A stretch of 64,000 nucleotides of DNA. It comes from Saccharum officinarum (taxonomy: Eukaryota > Streptophyta > Magnoliopsida > Poales > Poaceae). Shown one piece after another: positions 31,116 to 42,310 of the stretch. A program made the translations under genes and the position numbers. Location of the stretch: the NCBI GenBank assembly GCA_020631735.1, contig CM036179.1:22497063-22561062 (forward strand), in the 5' to 3' direction. The notes beneath the pieces are model-generated. The model was given only the letters and a program-made list of their open reading frames with translations. It was not told the DNA's origin and searched no databases. Every line of letters begins with the position of its first letter. Positions within the stretch are counted from its first letter, which is position 1.

Positions 31116-31932
31116 TGTCAATTTACTATTGATTTTTTCAGCAAGCAAATTCAATTCTATACTTTCAAAAAAAAATCTATGCATGGTTCCGTGTTCTGAA
31201 CCTTTTCGGACAAAGAAAGGGCATTGGTTGTTTTTTCACAGAACAGTAGGTTTAGATTTTTTTCAAGAACAAGAGGTTTAAGGTTTGTTATTCTTGTCAT
31301 CTTGTGAAGCCCTCTAGCTAATATGAAACCGCAGGACATTCCATTGCAAAGCTCCCTCCAATTGCTTTAAACGAACTTAAATAATCCTAGAGATGACCAA
31401 TAAATAATACTAGAAATGACCAACCCTGCTCTTCTTTCTTCTGATTATAATGCAAATTCCATATGCTACATGAGACAAACATACAGGAAAGGCTTCAGTC
31501 CAGATAGGTAACTGGAAGATACCAAAATTGGACTAATGTGTGGTCGTCCTATTAATTGTCCGACAAATCAAGATAAGTTGATGGATGAACCTTGGATTGG
31601 TGTGTGCCAAAGCCAAGCCAGTCAAGCAAGCTACGCTCACTGTGTGGAGAGACAGTTTCTTGTAATTATAGACCTTTTTCTGTTTGGGCCTAGTTGCCTT
31701 GTATTTTGCCCCTTTTCGTTTTTCTTGCTGTACATATCATTCTTTTATTCAATGATAAATAAAAAAAATAGTTAGGGTGTTCCCCTGCCGATTCGGTAAA
31801 AAGTTGATGGATGAACATGCAGTAACCTGGTAGCTAACTTTGTGTCATTAAAAACTAACAGTAAGCTCCTAAAAGCAGCCTTAAATTCAGAAATATCTTT
31901 ATCTGTTGAACAAAGGAATGAAATGAGAGTAC
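31116..31932 (+). repeat. Local tandem duplication, copy 2
   Basis: This is the sister of 29662-30919. It lacks the hAT-like insert but carries a short LINE insertion at 31591-31800 and about 100 bp of extra sequence near 31385-31505. Confidence 0.9.
31591..31800 (+). mobile_element. Severely 5'-truncated LINE (210 bp)
   Basis: The insert ends TTCAATGATAAATAAAAAAA, TAGTTAGGGTGTTCCCCTGC and CGGTAAA, like grass L1 3' ends. The 16-bp repeat AAGTTGATGGATGAAC flanks it (31575-31590 and 31801-31816). The sister copy at 30785-30800 shows the empty site. Target-primed reverse transcription explains both the truncation and the long TSD. Confidence 0.88.
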
Positions 31933-32400
31933 GCGTTACAACGAAGACCCTGGGAGATGTGGGTACGCGTGAAAATCAGAAAGAAAGTCGGGCAGGCGGA
32001 CGCAGTATGTGGACACACAATAATTTTGAGAAAAAAATTACAGGTACTATGCATATTAGCATATACATGTATTTTAGGCCAAACTCTGTTTATTTGATCC
32101 AAATAGGAGTAAAAAAAGCCACGTTTCTTGCCTCCTCCCCTCCGCCATCCAGCTGGGCCGGCCTGCTAGCCTAAGAAGCAAACTTACGGAGGGAACCAGC
32201 CAACCAGGAACGATGCCCTCTGCCCGTCCGTGACATTCATTGAGAAGCCATCTCGTTGAATAAATTTGTAATGTTCCTTTATTAGTTGAGACTTCACAAA
32301 TACTGTATGTATTAATTAATTAATTGTACTAATGTACTCGGCTCTAGTAAAAATTGATGGACATTTAGCTTTACATATGCCACGATAGTTTGGTTCTTTT
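31933..32400. other. Intergenic stretch
   Basis: No gene or TE terminus recognised. Confidence 0.4.
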
Positions 32401-32404
32401 TGTG

Positions 32405-32895
32405 TATCTATGGCCTATACACCCAATCTTCAATTCCTGAGTCCGCCACAAATACAGAGGAACACACGTGTTTCGCCGGAGTTGCCTGACCTTCTTGGCG
32501 ATGGGGGCATCTTCGGTGGCGGTGGGGTCCATGGGGATGAAGACGGGGACAGTGAGGAGGTGCAAGGAGTTTCCGTCGGGAACATCGTCGGCCAGGGGTC
32601 GCAAGGCCGCGGCGGCGCGCGGGGGGCGAGAGGAGGAGGGCGGACGCAGGCGCGGGCCGGTGGGAGATGCGGCGCACGGTGACGGGCGCGATGCCGCGGA
32701 GGGGGAGCGCGAACAGGTGGCGGAGGAAGAAACCGACGTGGGGGGATCCCTCCACTGCGTATCTAGGCCGTGTGCGGTCTGGGACGATCTAGGCCTACCG
32801 ATGGGTGACTCGGCGTCAACACAACGATGAACCGAGCGAACCAAATAATAGGGGCGCGAAAGTGGCAAAAGGGACAACTCTAACAAACTCATACA
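32405..32895 (-). other. GC-rich possible 5' exon of a minus-strand gene
   Basis: The minus strand is open in two overlapping frames; one includes VPVFIPMDPTATEDAPIAKK, which looks protein-like. The transition from AT-rich to GC-rich sequence on its upstream side resembles a grass gene start. I recognise no family and cannot join it to further exons. Confidence 0.28.
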
Positions 32896-33071
32896 AAAGC
32901 ATTACCGTACCAATTACATGTTCAGAGGTTTCATTGTTACAACTATAGCAAGGCTCCCAAAAACCGATCGATATCCTCAAACGGACCTACTAATTTCTTG
33001 GGGTGCTAAGAAAAACTAGTCCTGAAGGTTGTCTATCACATTAACAGTCAACTGTAACCGGCAAAGTTTTA
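32896..33071. other. Short intergenic spacer
   Basis: No feature seen. Confidence 0.4.
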
Positions 33072-33232
33072 AATAGCGCGCTATAGCGGCCGCTATAGCG
33101 CTATTTAGCGGATTTGGAAGAGCAACGCTAAGCTATGAAGATTTTAACGCTAAACGATTTTTCCCGCTATTAGCTGCTAATAGCGCGCTAAATCCGCTAA
33201 ATCATGGTTAATTTAGCGCCGCTATTTAGCAT
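33072..33232. repeat. TAGCG-rich inverted-repeat element
   Basis: About 160 bp is saturated with AGCGCGCTATAGCGGCCGCT-like palindromes. The outer parts TAAATAGCGCGCTA and TAGCGCCGCTATTTA are inverted. A fragment of the same kind (GTTTTAAATAGCGGG) occurs at 46721. It resembles a small foldback or MITE family; the class is unknown. Confidence 0.6.
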
Positions 33233-33327
33233 GGGCCTTTATTTCGGTCGGCCCATTACACTTACAGGGCCAAATCGTTGAGATATATACCGATAGTTAG
33301 CATCATGGCAGCTGTAACCTAATGTAT

Positions 33328-34154
33328 TGTAACACCTCTAGTGTTACAGGCCGCTTAGCACCTCGCTTAAAACCTAAGAGAAATTATCACAACAAGTTCC
33401 GCGGATTTCAGATTTTAAACCCATGTGAAATGGCAAACAAATCCCATACGACTCACTTGGTGGTTGAGAGGAATCAAATACAAATCCAAGTTAAGTATTT
33501 AGTGCTAACTGCTGGTGAAAATCCTAATAAGAAAAATATAACATGTAGATTTAATCATTCGGCACGGAAAGCAAGTTCGTTAAGCATAAATAAATTTTAG
33601 CGTGAGCAAGTTATTATGAATATGAAAGTGCGACTTTAATTTTGGAAAAATAAGAATGGTTGGTTAGTATTCTTCGGTGCTCAGAAATCAGACCTGGGAT
33701 TAGGATAAGTCTTTTCGTTAAGTCGGCTAACGTAGGAGTGTATATTTAAAAGTATCATTTTTTTGTTGACAAATTATATTGAGCAAAATAAATAAATAGG
33801 GCTTAATATTTTGTTCCTAGCTGGTATATACATTTCTGTATTTGCTAGTCGGCTAAGTTAATAAACAAATAAAATATATAGCGAGCTAAATAAATGAAAA
33901 TTTATAGAGGTAATTTTATCCGCGCACGCTGCGCTCGTCAGCGCCCCTGTGCCATGGCACTGCCCGTGCCCACGCCTTGACCCTGGCCGCGCCTAGGCCA
34001 ACCACTGGCCCCTGCGCCTCTCGACTACCGCTGCTGCATTGCTGCTGCTGCCCAGCACCGTCATTCCGCCGTCGCGTCCGTGCCGCTGTGCACTGCTGCC
34101 GCTGCGCCACGCTGCTGCTCGCGTGCTGCGCACGGCTGGCCGCTGCTCTGGCGC
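33328..34154 (+). mobile_element. Gypsy-type LTR copy 2, left part
   Basis: It starts TGTAACACCTCTAGTGTTAC, like the solo LTR at 7197, and is interrupted at 34154 by the SIRE/Opie-type element. It continues at 42311. No matching right end or TSD was found, so the element is truncated. Confidence 0.65.
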
Positions 34155-36647
34155 TGTAGGGTCGAGATGGCGGACTAGAGGGGGTGAATAGTCCTTTCTA
34201 AAACTTAAACGTGTTGGCTAACCAAAACAAATGCGGAATTAAACTTATCGGTCTAGCCAAGACTACACCCCTCTAACTAAGTTCACAAGCACCTCATAAA
34301 GATCCTAATTAAGCAACTAAGGTGCTTTCCTTAGCAAGAGCTCTCCTATTTAATTCTAGAGCAAGGTCACACAAACCTATGCACTAGTACTTTGCAAGCA
34401 AGAGGGAGCTCCTACACAATTCTTAGTAAGCAAAGCGCACAAAGCCTAAGCTCACTAGCAATGCTCAATAACAAGGCAACTAATGCCAATTTAGAGAGCA
34501 CAAAACACTTAGCTACACAAACTAAGCAATATGACTAACAAGGTTACACAAACTAAATTAGCCACGCAAAGGGGATACTTCTAGCTACACAAGCAAGAAG
34601 ATATCTAGCTAGCTACACAAGCACAACTTAGAACAAGAGCAACTACACAAGCACAAGTATATATGAAAGTAAATACAAGCTTGTGTTGTACGAAAGCAAA
34701 CCACCGAGAAGAGTAGACAATGTTGACACGGTGATTTTCTCCCGAGGTTCACTTGGTTGCCACCAAGCTACGTCCCCGTTGTGTCGACCAACACTTCGTG
34801 GTTCGGCGGCTAATCGGTCACACACCGAGCCTCTCAAAAGGCACCGCAAGAACCTACCATAAAGTGTGGTAGCTCAATGACACGCTCAACTAGAGTTGCT
34901 CTTCGCGATCCCCGTGGGGTGAGCACAATTCCCCTCACAAAGCTTTTCCGGAGCCTCGCACAATCTTCTTGCGAGCTTCGACGGAGCCACAAGCCACCAA
35001 GCCGTCTAGGAGGTGGCAACCTCCAAGAGTAACAAGCACCACCGGCTTGCAACACGATCACCTAGTGCCACACGATGCAATCTCTCAAAGCAACGCACTA
35101 GAATCGCTCTCTCACTCGATCCGATGAACACTATCAAGCATGAGTGAGTTAGAGGGCTCCTAAGCACTACCACACAAGTCACAAAGACTATAGTGTGCTC
35201 AGCTGCCGGCCATGGCTGGCCAAGGCATCTATTTATAACCCCACGGTCAAATAGAGCCGTTACCCCTTCACTGGGTCAATTTTCGGGACGACCGGACGCG
35301 CCGGTCATAACTGACCGGACGCGCTCAACCGCGTCCGGTCGCCTTGCGACGTCCACGTGTCCCTCAATTTTCAAATGCGACCATTAGATCCTCCAACGGT
35401 CACTGCGCTCCAACGGTCAAACCAACGACCGGACGCACTTCTCAAAACGACCGGACGCGCCGGTCCCGATAACCGGACGCGCTGGTCCAACTGACTGGAC
35501 GCGCCGATCGAACAACGGCTAACTGCGAAGCAACGACCGGACGCGCCCCTGGCGACCGGACGCGCTGGTCCCGAGAATGACCGGACGCGCTGGTCGCCTG
35601 AGCAGCGCTCAACGAAACAACGACCGGACGCGCTGAAGAAACATGACCGGACGCGACAGTGCCAGCGTCCGGTTAGAGTCCAGTAAGCTCCCTGAACGAC
35701 CGGACGCGTCCGATCATCAGTGACCGGACGCGCCTCGCGTCCGATCATCGAACTGAAAAACGCGCAGACAATGAACACTGACTGGACGCGTCCGGTCATG
35801 CAAGGACCGCGTCTGGTTCAGCGTCCGGTCACCTCTGTGACCTCCGTTCGCCTCCGTTTCTTTTCTGGACTTCCGGCGTAGTAGAAAATAATCGTTTCAA
35901 CTTCTCGAAAACGCCTGAATCCCGCGCTCGCAAGCTCGGCGGGAGGGAGAGAGGAACCCAAACCCTCTCTACCGCTCAAACTCCACCGCCTTCGCAAATG
36001 TGCCAACACCAACAAGTGATCACCACCTTGTGCACGTGTGTTAGCTTTTTCATAATCATTTTATCGAAGGAGTTAACCACTCAACTTGCCTCGCCACTCG
36101 ATCCTAACACGTATGCAAAGTTAGATCGCTCAAGTGGCACTAGATGACCGATATGCAAACAAGTTTGCCCCTCTTGATAGTACGGCCATTTATCCTAAAT
36201 CCGGTCATCAACTTCTCTACACACTTATGACCGGTGAAATGGAAATGCCCTAGGTTATACCTTTGCCTTGCACATTCCATTCCATCTCCTCCGATGTTGA
36301 TGCAACACATGTACCAACCAATCACCAAATGATATGATCCACTTCATATCATCACGTGACCGTATTGGTTCATCGATCTTGACCTCACTTGCTCTTCACC
36401 ATTGCCTTGGTCCTTCGGCGCCAAGCCATCACACAACTTGCCCTTCACCCTAGCAACCGGTCCATCAAGCCAAGCCTCATCTTGATCTTCTCCACCTTGG
36501 TCACATGACTCCATGTCATGTCTCATATGCAATGAGCTCCTTCATGACACCATCACATGTGGACTAATCTCCTGTGTATCTCACATAACCACATATTAGT
36601 CCACCTAAGTTGTCACTCAATTACCAAAACCAAACAAGGACCTTTCA
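34155..36647 (-). repeat. 3' LTR of SIRE/Opie-type element
   Basis: The plus-strand ends are TGTAGGGTCGAGATGG and GGACCTTTCA. It contains an array of GACCGGACGCG motifs at about 35285-35830. Another copy of the family begins at 63625. Confidence 0.92.
35285..35830. repeat. Array of GACCGGACGCG motifs in the LTR
   Basis: I count at least 13 ACCGGACGC cores plus variants (ACTGGACGC) and reverse complements (GCGTCCGGT), spaced irregularly by 10-50 bp. The truncated 5' LTR keeps only the last few (41320-41490). Confidence 0.9.
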
Positions 36648-36662
36648 ATCTCCCCCTTTTTG
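36648..36662 (-). other. Polypurine tract of SIRE/Opie-type element
   Basis: The minus strand reads CCAAAAAGGGGGAGAT directly before the 3' LTR, a standard plus-strand primer site. Confidence 0.88.
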
Positions 36663-39600
36663 GTAATTGATGACAACTCTACAAAGATATGGAAATTAAG
36701 TTCTTTTGGACTTTATGCCACTTATCCAACATTTAAGCTCTATGTTAGAATTTGGATAAGCACCATAAAATCTGACTTGGTAGTGATAGCTCTCCCTACA
36801 TATGTGCTCAAATGGTTTGGTTTCAAGCTCACACATATGCATGAATATGAAATTTATGGGAGGGTTAGCACTACTAAGTGATGCTAAGGTGTATAGAATA
36901 AACCTTTGTAGCTTGATACCAATTAGTAGCTTGATACCATTTGAAAATTACAAGTTTACCATCATCCTTAGCATCATTAGTAGCTAGACATCAAAAACAC
37001 TAGAAACCCCGTGAGATCAACATTATAAGCATGGTTCTAGTTTTTGCATGATAATCACAAGTCTAGCTAACATCCTATGCATGCTAGTTATCAAATCATC
37101 ATTCAAGTTCTATAACTAGCATACACCACACAAGCATGCATATTGAATTTAAGAACTTATGCAATGCAAGCAAGCACATGAATTATGCACATATCAAATG
37201 TAATCAATCAAAGTTCATGAGCTTGCTCCCCCTACTTGTGTGCTTTCTTTGTCCAAGAATGTTTGATCCCCTTACATTCTTAAATGTTGCTCCCTCTTTG
37301 TTTATGTCCATGTCCAATCTTTCCAATCTCTCCCCAAAGCTCAAAAAGCTTTCATATCTTTGTCCAATCTCTCCCCCTTTGTCATTAATTTCCATAAAAG
37401 GTGTTCTTCTCAATTAATACAAAGGCTTGCATTGGGGTAGATGGTTGAGACTTGAATATTGCATTTTTGATGGACATTACCACATATATTGGAATGACAC
37501 ACTTTATGGTTGCTCTTGAGATTCCACATAGGATCTTTGACCTTGATACCAATTGGTGGGGCTTCTCCCCCTATGTCATAGCATGTGTCATTCACTTGAG
37601 ATACCACTTGAAGGATGAGGGTAGCATTTCTTGATTTGATCACTTAAAGTTGGGGATCACTTGTGAAACCATCGTCTTGCATGAATGATACCACGTGAAG
37701 ATACCATGAGTAGAAATGTGATACCATTTGAAAGAATTTTCTTGTATGGATTCACTTTGAAGGATTTGGCAATAATATTCACTTCTTTAACATTTTCTAT
37801 CTTCATGAGTACCACTTGTAAGATATCACTTGTAGATCATTATCTAGACACCACTTGTACATACCACTTGGAAGATCGATTTGAGTCTAGATACCACTTG
37901 AAAAACTAGATATCCGATTGCATTTTTTTGTACTCTTATCATCATCATGAGCTTCTAGTATGACTTGAACTAAGTTGATTTGCCTAAGATCCCAAGTCCG
38001 GTTTGATCCAATGACAAGCTTCTTCACACCTCATGCTAAGGGTTATCTTGCCAATGTTGTACTTGTCACTTGTTAGCAATCCAAACTGGATCAAGTACTT
38101 GGGTTCACTAGCTCATGAACAAATTCATACACATACCACTAGATCATTTAAACAATTCAAGCAATAGTGGTAGGCTATGAATTTAAACATTTCATTTGTT
38201 ATGCATGATCCTAGTAAGCATGTACTATATGCACTAATCGCATACTAGTAAGGGATGAAATGATCATGCACATTACAATGATACCTTTGCTATGTTGGAG
38301 TGGGGGATAGTCACATAGATTCTAATTCATTACTCCAATAGCAATGTGAAATCCAATTTATGAGCTTAGTGAAGACCAATCATCATAGATAAATTCATTC
38401 TTCACCCATATAAAATGAAAACCACTTATGATCAAGTGCACTATCTCTTGAGTTGTGGTTGGCTTGCTTTATCTTTTTGATCAATGCTTGCATGAGAGAA
38501 CTACTTAGAATACCACTTGAAATACATGACTAGCTCTCTTTTGGGTGTTGCTTGCTTTTCTTGATCAACCCTTTTGATTGCTTCAACTAAGCATCACAAG
38601 TTCCTCGGATCACCACTTCCATGTTAGCCTTCCAAGTCCCAAACTTGGTTTCACCTACACACGGCGGCAAGCCCCTCACTAGGGAGAAGTGACCTTTCTC
38701 CAAAGAACCATTCTTGATACTCACTTGAAATGATATAGTTTGATTGATCCAAATGACGAACTCAATCTTGATGAATAATCCTTGAATCTACATTTGAGTC
38801 CAACTCTTTCTACTTGTTTAAGTCCTTTTCTTTCTACCAAATGATCTCTAATCATCACTAGAACTTAAACTTCATCTTCATCTTAAGTTTGATCTTGATC
38901 TTCAAATTGAGTACCAAATAAGTACACCAAGTACATTCCACAATCAAATGTTCTTGTACTCATTGCTTTTCATGCTTCTAGATCAATCCAAAACCAAACT
39001 TAGGTACCTCAACCACTTATAAACAAGTTTCCAACTTGAGGACCTTTCAATTAAAGTGACTCTAGATTAATCCAATGATTGTCATTTTTTTGGCAGATTC
39101 TGTACCCTTCAAAGAATAATTCATATCTCACAATGTACGGATCTAAATGTCATGAAATTTGGTGGAGATGTGCTTCACTAAGTCATATAGCAACTGTAAA
39201 AATTTGAGATTCATTTGACATCTAGATTGCTACCAGATTTCAAATCTTCCACCACTGCTACATGCTGAAAACTGCTGCACTATAGCTGAAAAGATGTACT
39301 CCAAAGCCGAAGCATCTCTTATCCAATTCTCATGAAATTTGTACAGAATCTTATAACATAAGTCTAGAGCATGCATACCAAAATTCATGTCAATCCAAGT
39401 AGATTTGATCATCCAAACTCAGACTTGATCACTGCTAGCTCAGATTTTCAACTTTGGACAGATTTCAATGCATTGAGCAATACTTCATCAAATATGAATC
39501 AAACTTGAAACTAACTTGTTTGAATACTTTCACAAGACATATATCCATCCAATCCACTTACTAAATGTCATCTCATGAATTTATCCAACACAAATCAATT

Positions 39601-39963
39601 CAAACTTGATTACTTAAGCATTTAATCTATTCAAACATCTCATAGCAAGCAACATTGCATATATATCCAATTCAATCAACTCATATGCACCCAAATGAAA
39701 TGATCAACAAGAGATATACCTTGGTTAGCTCATGATTATTCATAGCAAGCTTTCAACTTGAATATTTGCAAGCCATCAAATATATCCAATAAATCACCAC
39801 AATCTTTAATATTACACTTGTATGTTGTAGCACTTGGACTTCACTTATTTTGACTTGGCATTAGGATTGGATATGCATTGAGCTTCATAACTTGACTCAA
39901 TATATGATGAACAAAATGAAACCAATTGAATCAAGCCTCCAATGCCATGGTACCTACACACAT
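36663..39963 (-). other. Long non-coding internal region of the SIRE/Opie-type element
   Basis: There is no open frame of note in 3.3 kb. 37580-38520 is dotted with TACCACTTGAA-like motifs. SIRE/Opie elements have a long region between pol and the 3' LTR; here it follows gag directly. Confidence 0.75.
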
Positions 39964-41314
39964 TCATCCACTTTTTGATGGTACCCAAATAAGTTTGGGT
40001 CCTCTCAAATTAGGTGCAACATACTTAGGCATAGCCTTAGTATGAGTAGCGGGATGTTTTGCAATTTCAACCAATAAGGTACCATTGCCATCCATTCTAA
40101 GCATATTAGTATCATTAATTGAACTAGGCTTAGAATTCTCACCTAGGGGACATGAATGTGCCATGTGTCCCCTTTTCCGGCATGAGTAGCAACTTCTCTT
40201 AGATTGAGCCTTTTCTTCCTTGCTCATATGTTGCTTCTCATTGCCTTGCCTCTCACGAGTTGCTTGAGCCTTCTTCTCAAGCTTGGTAGGACACCCCGAG
40301 GCGAAGTGTCCCTTATCTCCACATTTGAAGCACTTGATGTGAGCATGTATTTTCTTCTCATCTTGATTCTTGCTCATCATCTTGACATCTTGAATTTGCA
40401 TTGGATGTCTTGCTCTTCCACCCCTTCTTGTTTTCTTCTTCTTCATCAAGTCATCATCATCTTTATGGTTGATCTTGACTTGATCTTGGGCTTTGCTTTT
40501 GGCTCAACTTGAGACTTCTTGGTAAGGCAACACTTGGCAATATGTCCCACTTCATGGCATTGGTAGCACATGAGTTGGGATAGCTTCTTTGCATCTTGCT
40601 TCTTCTTAATCTTGCCCTTGCTCTTGTTGTAGCCAATACCACTCTTATCACTATATCTTCTTTGATTGGTTATGATATGCTCAATGGCGATTTTAGAGTT
40701 GTAGCACCTCTCCAACTTGTTGCTCAAATTCTTCACTTCACTTTTGAGCTCATTGTTCTCCTTCAAAAGGTTAGTCTCACAAGACATAGAAGTAGAACAA
40801 GCATCTAATTGTGAAGAACATGGCATATATAATAAGTCATCACAAGAGATGGATACATGCTTCTTGCCTACATCACAAGGGTTAGTAATATGTGATTGAT
40901 CATTTGACCCAAATGATGAGCTCTCACTAGATTTGGTTTCTTCATTAGAAAGCTTCTTAGTGAGTAAAGCATGTTCTTGTACCAAGTTATCATGAGCAAC
41001 ACTAAGTTCCTCATGAGCCAATTTTAGCTCCTCATGTGAACAAGTAGTAACATAAAGTAGATGCTTTTGTTGTTCACATGTGGTCTTTGGAAAAGAGTTT
41101 TCATTTTCCAATTTACTTACTCTTTTCATTTCCCTTTTCAAGGCTCTTGAGAGTTTATATAAAAGCTCTAAATTTGGATCATCACAATCCACAACAAAAC
41201 CACCAACATGTATCTTAGTGTTACCATGTGATGATGTTGAAGAGCTTGTTGAAGCATCACTCTCATAGCCATTATCTTCACCATCAAGTGTGCATGAGGT
41301 AGAATCAATGCGTG
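39964..41314 (-). pseudogene. SIRE/Opie-type gag, frameshifted, pol absent
   Basis: This is gag of a Copia element. The first frame (40446-41192) has a coiled-coil-like part (EELKLAHEELSVAHDN) and a zinc knuckle CYQCHEVGHIAKCC. The second frame (39964-40449) has CFKCGDKGHFASGCP and CYSCRKRGHMAHSCP and ends VPSKSG-stop. The frames meet near 40445 in a CATCATCATC run, so a slippage frameshift is likely. The N-terminal capsid part is lost by the deletion that joined the LTR to gag. Absence of protease and pol means dependence on another element even before decay. Confidence 0.9.
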
Positions 41315-42305
41315 CAGTGCCAGCGTCCGGTTAGAGTCCAGTAAGCTCCCTGAACGACCGGACGCGTCCGATCATCAGTGACCGGACGCGCCTCGCGTCC
41401 GATCATCGAACTGAAAAACGCGCAGACAATGAACACTGACTGGACGCGTCCAGTCATGCAAGGACCGCGTCCGGTTCAGCGTCCGGTCACCTCTGTGACC
41501 TCCGTTCGCCTCTGTTTCTTTTCTGGACTTCCGGCGTAGTAGAAAATAATCGTTTCAACTTCTCGAAAACGCCTGAATCCCGCGCTCGCAAGCTCGGCGG
41601 GAGGGAGAGAGGAACCCAAACCCTCTCTACCGCTCAAACTCCACCGCCTTCGCAAATGTGCCAACACCAACAAGTGATCACCACCTTGTGCACGTGTGTT
41701 AGCTTTTTCATAATCATTTTATCGAAGGAGTTAACCACTCAACTTGCCTCGCCACTCGATCCTAACACGTATGCAAAGTTAGATCGCTCAAGTGGCACTA
41801 GATGACCGATATGCAAACAAGTTTGCCCCTCTTGATAGTACGGCCATCTATCCTAAATCCGGTCATCAACTTCTCTACACACTTATGACCGGTGAAATGG
41901 AAATGTCCTAGGTTATACCTTTGCCTTGCGCATTCCATTCCATCTCCTCCGATGTTGATGCAACACATGCACCAACCAATCACCAAATGATATGATCCAC
42001 TTCATATCATCACGTGACCGTATTGGTTCATCGATCTTGACCTCACTTGCTCTTCACCATTGCCTTGGTCCTTCGGCACCAAGCCATCACACAACTTGCC
42101 CTTCACCCTAGCAACCAGTCCATCAAGCCAAGCCTCATCTTGATCTTCTCCACCTTGGTCACATGACTCCATGTCATGTCTCATATGCAATGAGCTCCTT
42201 CATGACACCATCACACGTGGACTAATCTCCTGTGTATCTCACATAACCACATATTAGTCCACCTAAGTTGTCACTCAATTAACAAAACCAAACAAGGACC
42301 TTTCA
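41315..42305 (-). repeat. 5' LTR of SIRE/Opie-type element, truncated
   Basis: This 991-bp part matches 35656-36647 of the 3' LTR. The remaining 1.5 kb, the primer-binding site and the gag start are deleted, with the junction at CAGTGCCAGCG. Confidence 0.9.
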
Positions 42306-42310
42306 GGCGC

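Larger units (their letters stand above)
34155..42305 (-). mobile_element. SIRE/Opie-type Copia, gag-only, deleted
   Basis: It is flanked by the TSD GGCGC (34150-34154 and 42306-42310). On the minus strand the LTR begins TGAAAGGTCCTTGTTTGG, as in SIRE/Opie Copia elements of grasses. The left LTR (3') is complete at 2493 bp. The right LTR (5') keeps only 991 bp and is fused directly to gag. Gag carries three zinc knuckles and ends with a stop; no protease, integrase or RT follows. A 3.3-kb non-coding stretch leads to the polypurine tract. LTR overlap differs at only a few positions, so the insertion is fairly recent. Confidence 0.92.
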
